Positions 5,556 through 6,022 of a stretch of 6,022 nt of DNA are shown piece after piece. Below the pieces are notes generated by a model, which had not been told where the DNA came from, ran no database searches, and saw only the letters and a program-made list of their open reading frames with translations. Location: contig DYLI01000105.1 of the NCBI GenBank assembly GCA_020722165.1, positions 1-6,022 of the forward strand. Reading direction: 5' to 3'. This DNA is from Halothiobacillus neapolitanus (GTDB lineage: Bacteria; Pseudomonadota; Gammaproteobacteria; Halothiobacillales; Halothiobacillaceae). The stretch's first letter is position 1; each line of letters starts with the position of its first letter. The position numbers and the translations under genes are program-made.

Positions 5556-5923
5556 GCAAGCGCATGGCTTTGTTGATTACAGCGGCAACTCCGCAGGCGG
5601 CGTACACACCGTGGATGATGGCAGCGACGGCGGCGGCCATGGGTTTTGAGTGCAAGCTGTTTTATGCGTTTGCGGGTTTGGATTTGTTGCGTGTGTCGCC
5701 ACGCATCCACGGAGAGTTTGATGCTCTGCCGGGGACAATGCCTGAACCGCTGGCTTTGCGCACCATGTGTATTGAGCAGGGCGTGAGTTTGGTCGCGTGC
5801 TCGGCCTCGCTGGTGGCACAGGGTTTGTCAGCAGAGGATTTGTTGCCAGGGGTTGAGGTCGAGGGTATGGCAAGCTGGTTGGCTTTTGCTGCGGGGGCGG
5901 ATGTCCAGTTGAATTTTGGCTGA
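5552..5923 (+). CDS. Small DsrE-family sulfurtransferase (DsrE2/DsrE3-like)
   Basis: This 123-residue protein belongs to the DsrE/DsrF-like family of sulfur-relay proteins. It has the N-terminal strand MALLITAATP (5-14), the helix WMMAATAAAMG (21-31), CKLFYAFAGLDLL (34-46), an ALPG loop (58-61), and the key stretch VSLVACSAS (78-86) with Cys83 where the family carries its persulfide. It ends with GVEVEGMASWLAFAAGADVQL (100-120), strongly like DsrE2 and DsrE3 proteins. It is shorter than DsrE2 as I recall it (about 150-180 residues with a hydrophobic insertion between the ALPG loop and the cysteine segment). Here that insertion is absent, so a soluble DsrE3-type protein is more likely. Other cysteines are Cys34 and Cys73. 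GTG start, four-base overlap with tusA. Gene order rhd-tusA-dsrE matches known sulfur-trafficking operons in Allochromatium (with dsrE2) and similar sets with dsrE3C. Confidence 0.85.
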   Translation: MSKRMALLITAATPQAAYTPWMMAATAAAMGFECKLFYAFAGLDLLRVSPRIHGEFDALPGTMPEPLALRTMCIEQGVSLVACSASLVAQGLSAEDLLPGVEVEGMASWLAFAAGADVQLNFG

Positions 5924-5935
5924 GGGTTGGCTGTT

Positions 5936-5950
5936 TTCGCCGTAGGCGAA
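5936..5950 (+). terminator. Perfect short hairpin after the rhd-tusA-dsrE operon
   Basis: TTCGCCGTAGGCGAA is a six-bp perfect stem with a three-base loop, 12 bases after the dsrE stop codon, followed by GGATTTTG. The T-tract is short and offset by three bases, so it is at best a modest terminator. It could instead be a copy of a dispersed palindromic repeat or an mRNA 3' stabiliser. The remaining bases to 6022 hold no gene I can support. Confidence 0.45.
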
Positions 5951-6022
5951 GGATTTTGATTTCCCCACCCCTTTTGATGCCGCCGTGAACTGACCTGCGG
6001 AAGCTGGGTAAAAGCGCCATGG

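Noticed and set aside
5577..6020. 147-codon minus-strand frame opposite dsrE and the tail
   Set aside because: It is proline-rich, low in complexity, has no family features, and overlaps the tusA-dsrE operon fully.
6019..6022. ATG at the extreme right edge as start of another gene
   Set aside because: Only four bases follow and no well-placed Shine-Dalgarno precedes it, so nothing can be supported.
1..6022. tRNA, rRNA, CRISPR array, insertion sequence or integration site
   Set aside because: No cloverleaf, regularly spaced repeats, transposase or terminal inverted repeats were seen. Nearly all sequence is explained by seven coding genes and short gaps.

Overview
The window comes from a sulfur-oxidising proteobacterium. 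The protein sequences look beta- or gammaproteobacterial, and sulfur-oxidising Nitrosomonadales-type betaproteobacteria fit best. This placement is an impression from protein style and gene neighbourhood, not from a search. The window joins a periplasmic thiosulfate-oxidation block (soxX, soxA, soxB) to a cytoplasmic sulfur-carrier operon (rhodanese, TusA, small DsrE-family protein). A BepA-type M48 metallopeptidase gene lies between them.

Layout. Positions 1-3247, minus strand: soxX, then soxA, then soxB, which runs off the left edge with probably only a few C-terminal residues missing. soxX and soxA are 39 bases apart with well-spaced Shine-Dalgarno sites. soxA is followed by a textbook intrinsic terminator, so soxB sits behind a 213-base gap that also holds a near-perfect 16-bp palindrome and a leader hairpin. 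Positions 3248-3447: a 200-base gap upstream of soxX with a plausible sigma70 promoter, an A-tract and a small hairpin. Positions 3448-4926, minus strand: the M48 peptidase. Positions 4927-4971: a 45-base divergent gap. Positions 4972-5923, plus strand: a tight three-gene operon rhd-tusA-dsrE with 1-base and 4-base overlaps. Positions 5924-6022: a short tail with a hairpin and no gene.

How the parts may work together. SoxXA joins thiosulfate to the carrier SoxYZ, and SoxB hydrolyses the terminal sulfonate off as sulfate. SoxYZ, SoxCD and SoxK are not encoded here. SoxA has a single CxxCH and SoxX is short, which matches the monoheme SoxXA types that often work with SoxK. If SoxCD is absent from the genome, the sulfane sulfur would be passed on (sulfur globules or persulfides) and handled inside the cell. 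The divergent rhd-tusA-dsrE operon is the kind of relay that carries persulfide sulfur towards Dsr or sHdr type oxidation. The functional link between the two blocks is inferred from proximity. The sequence shows gene order and motifs only.
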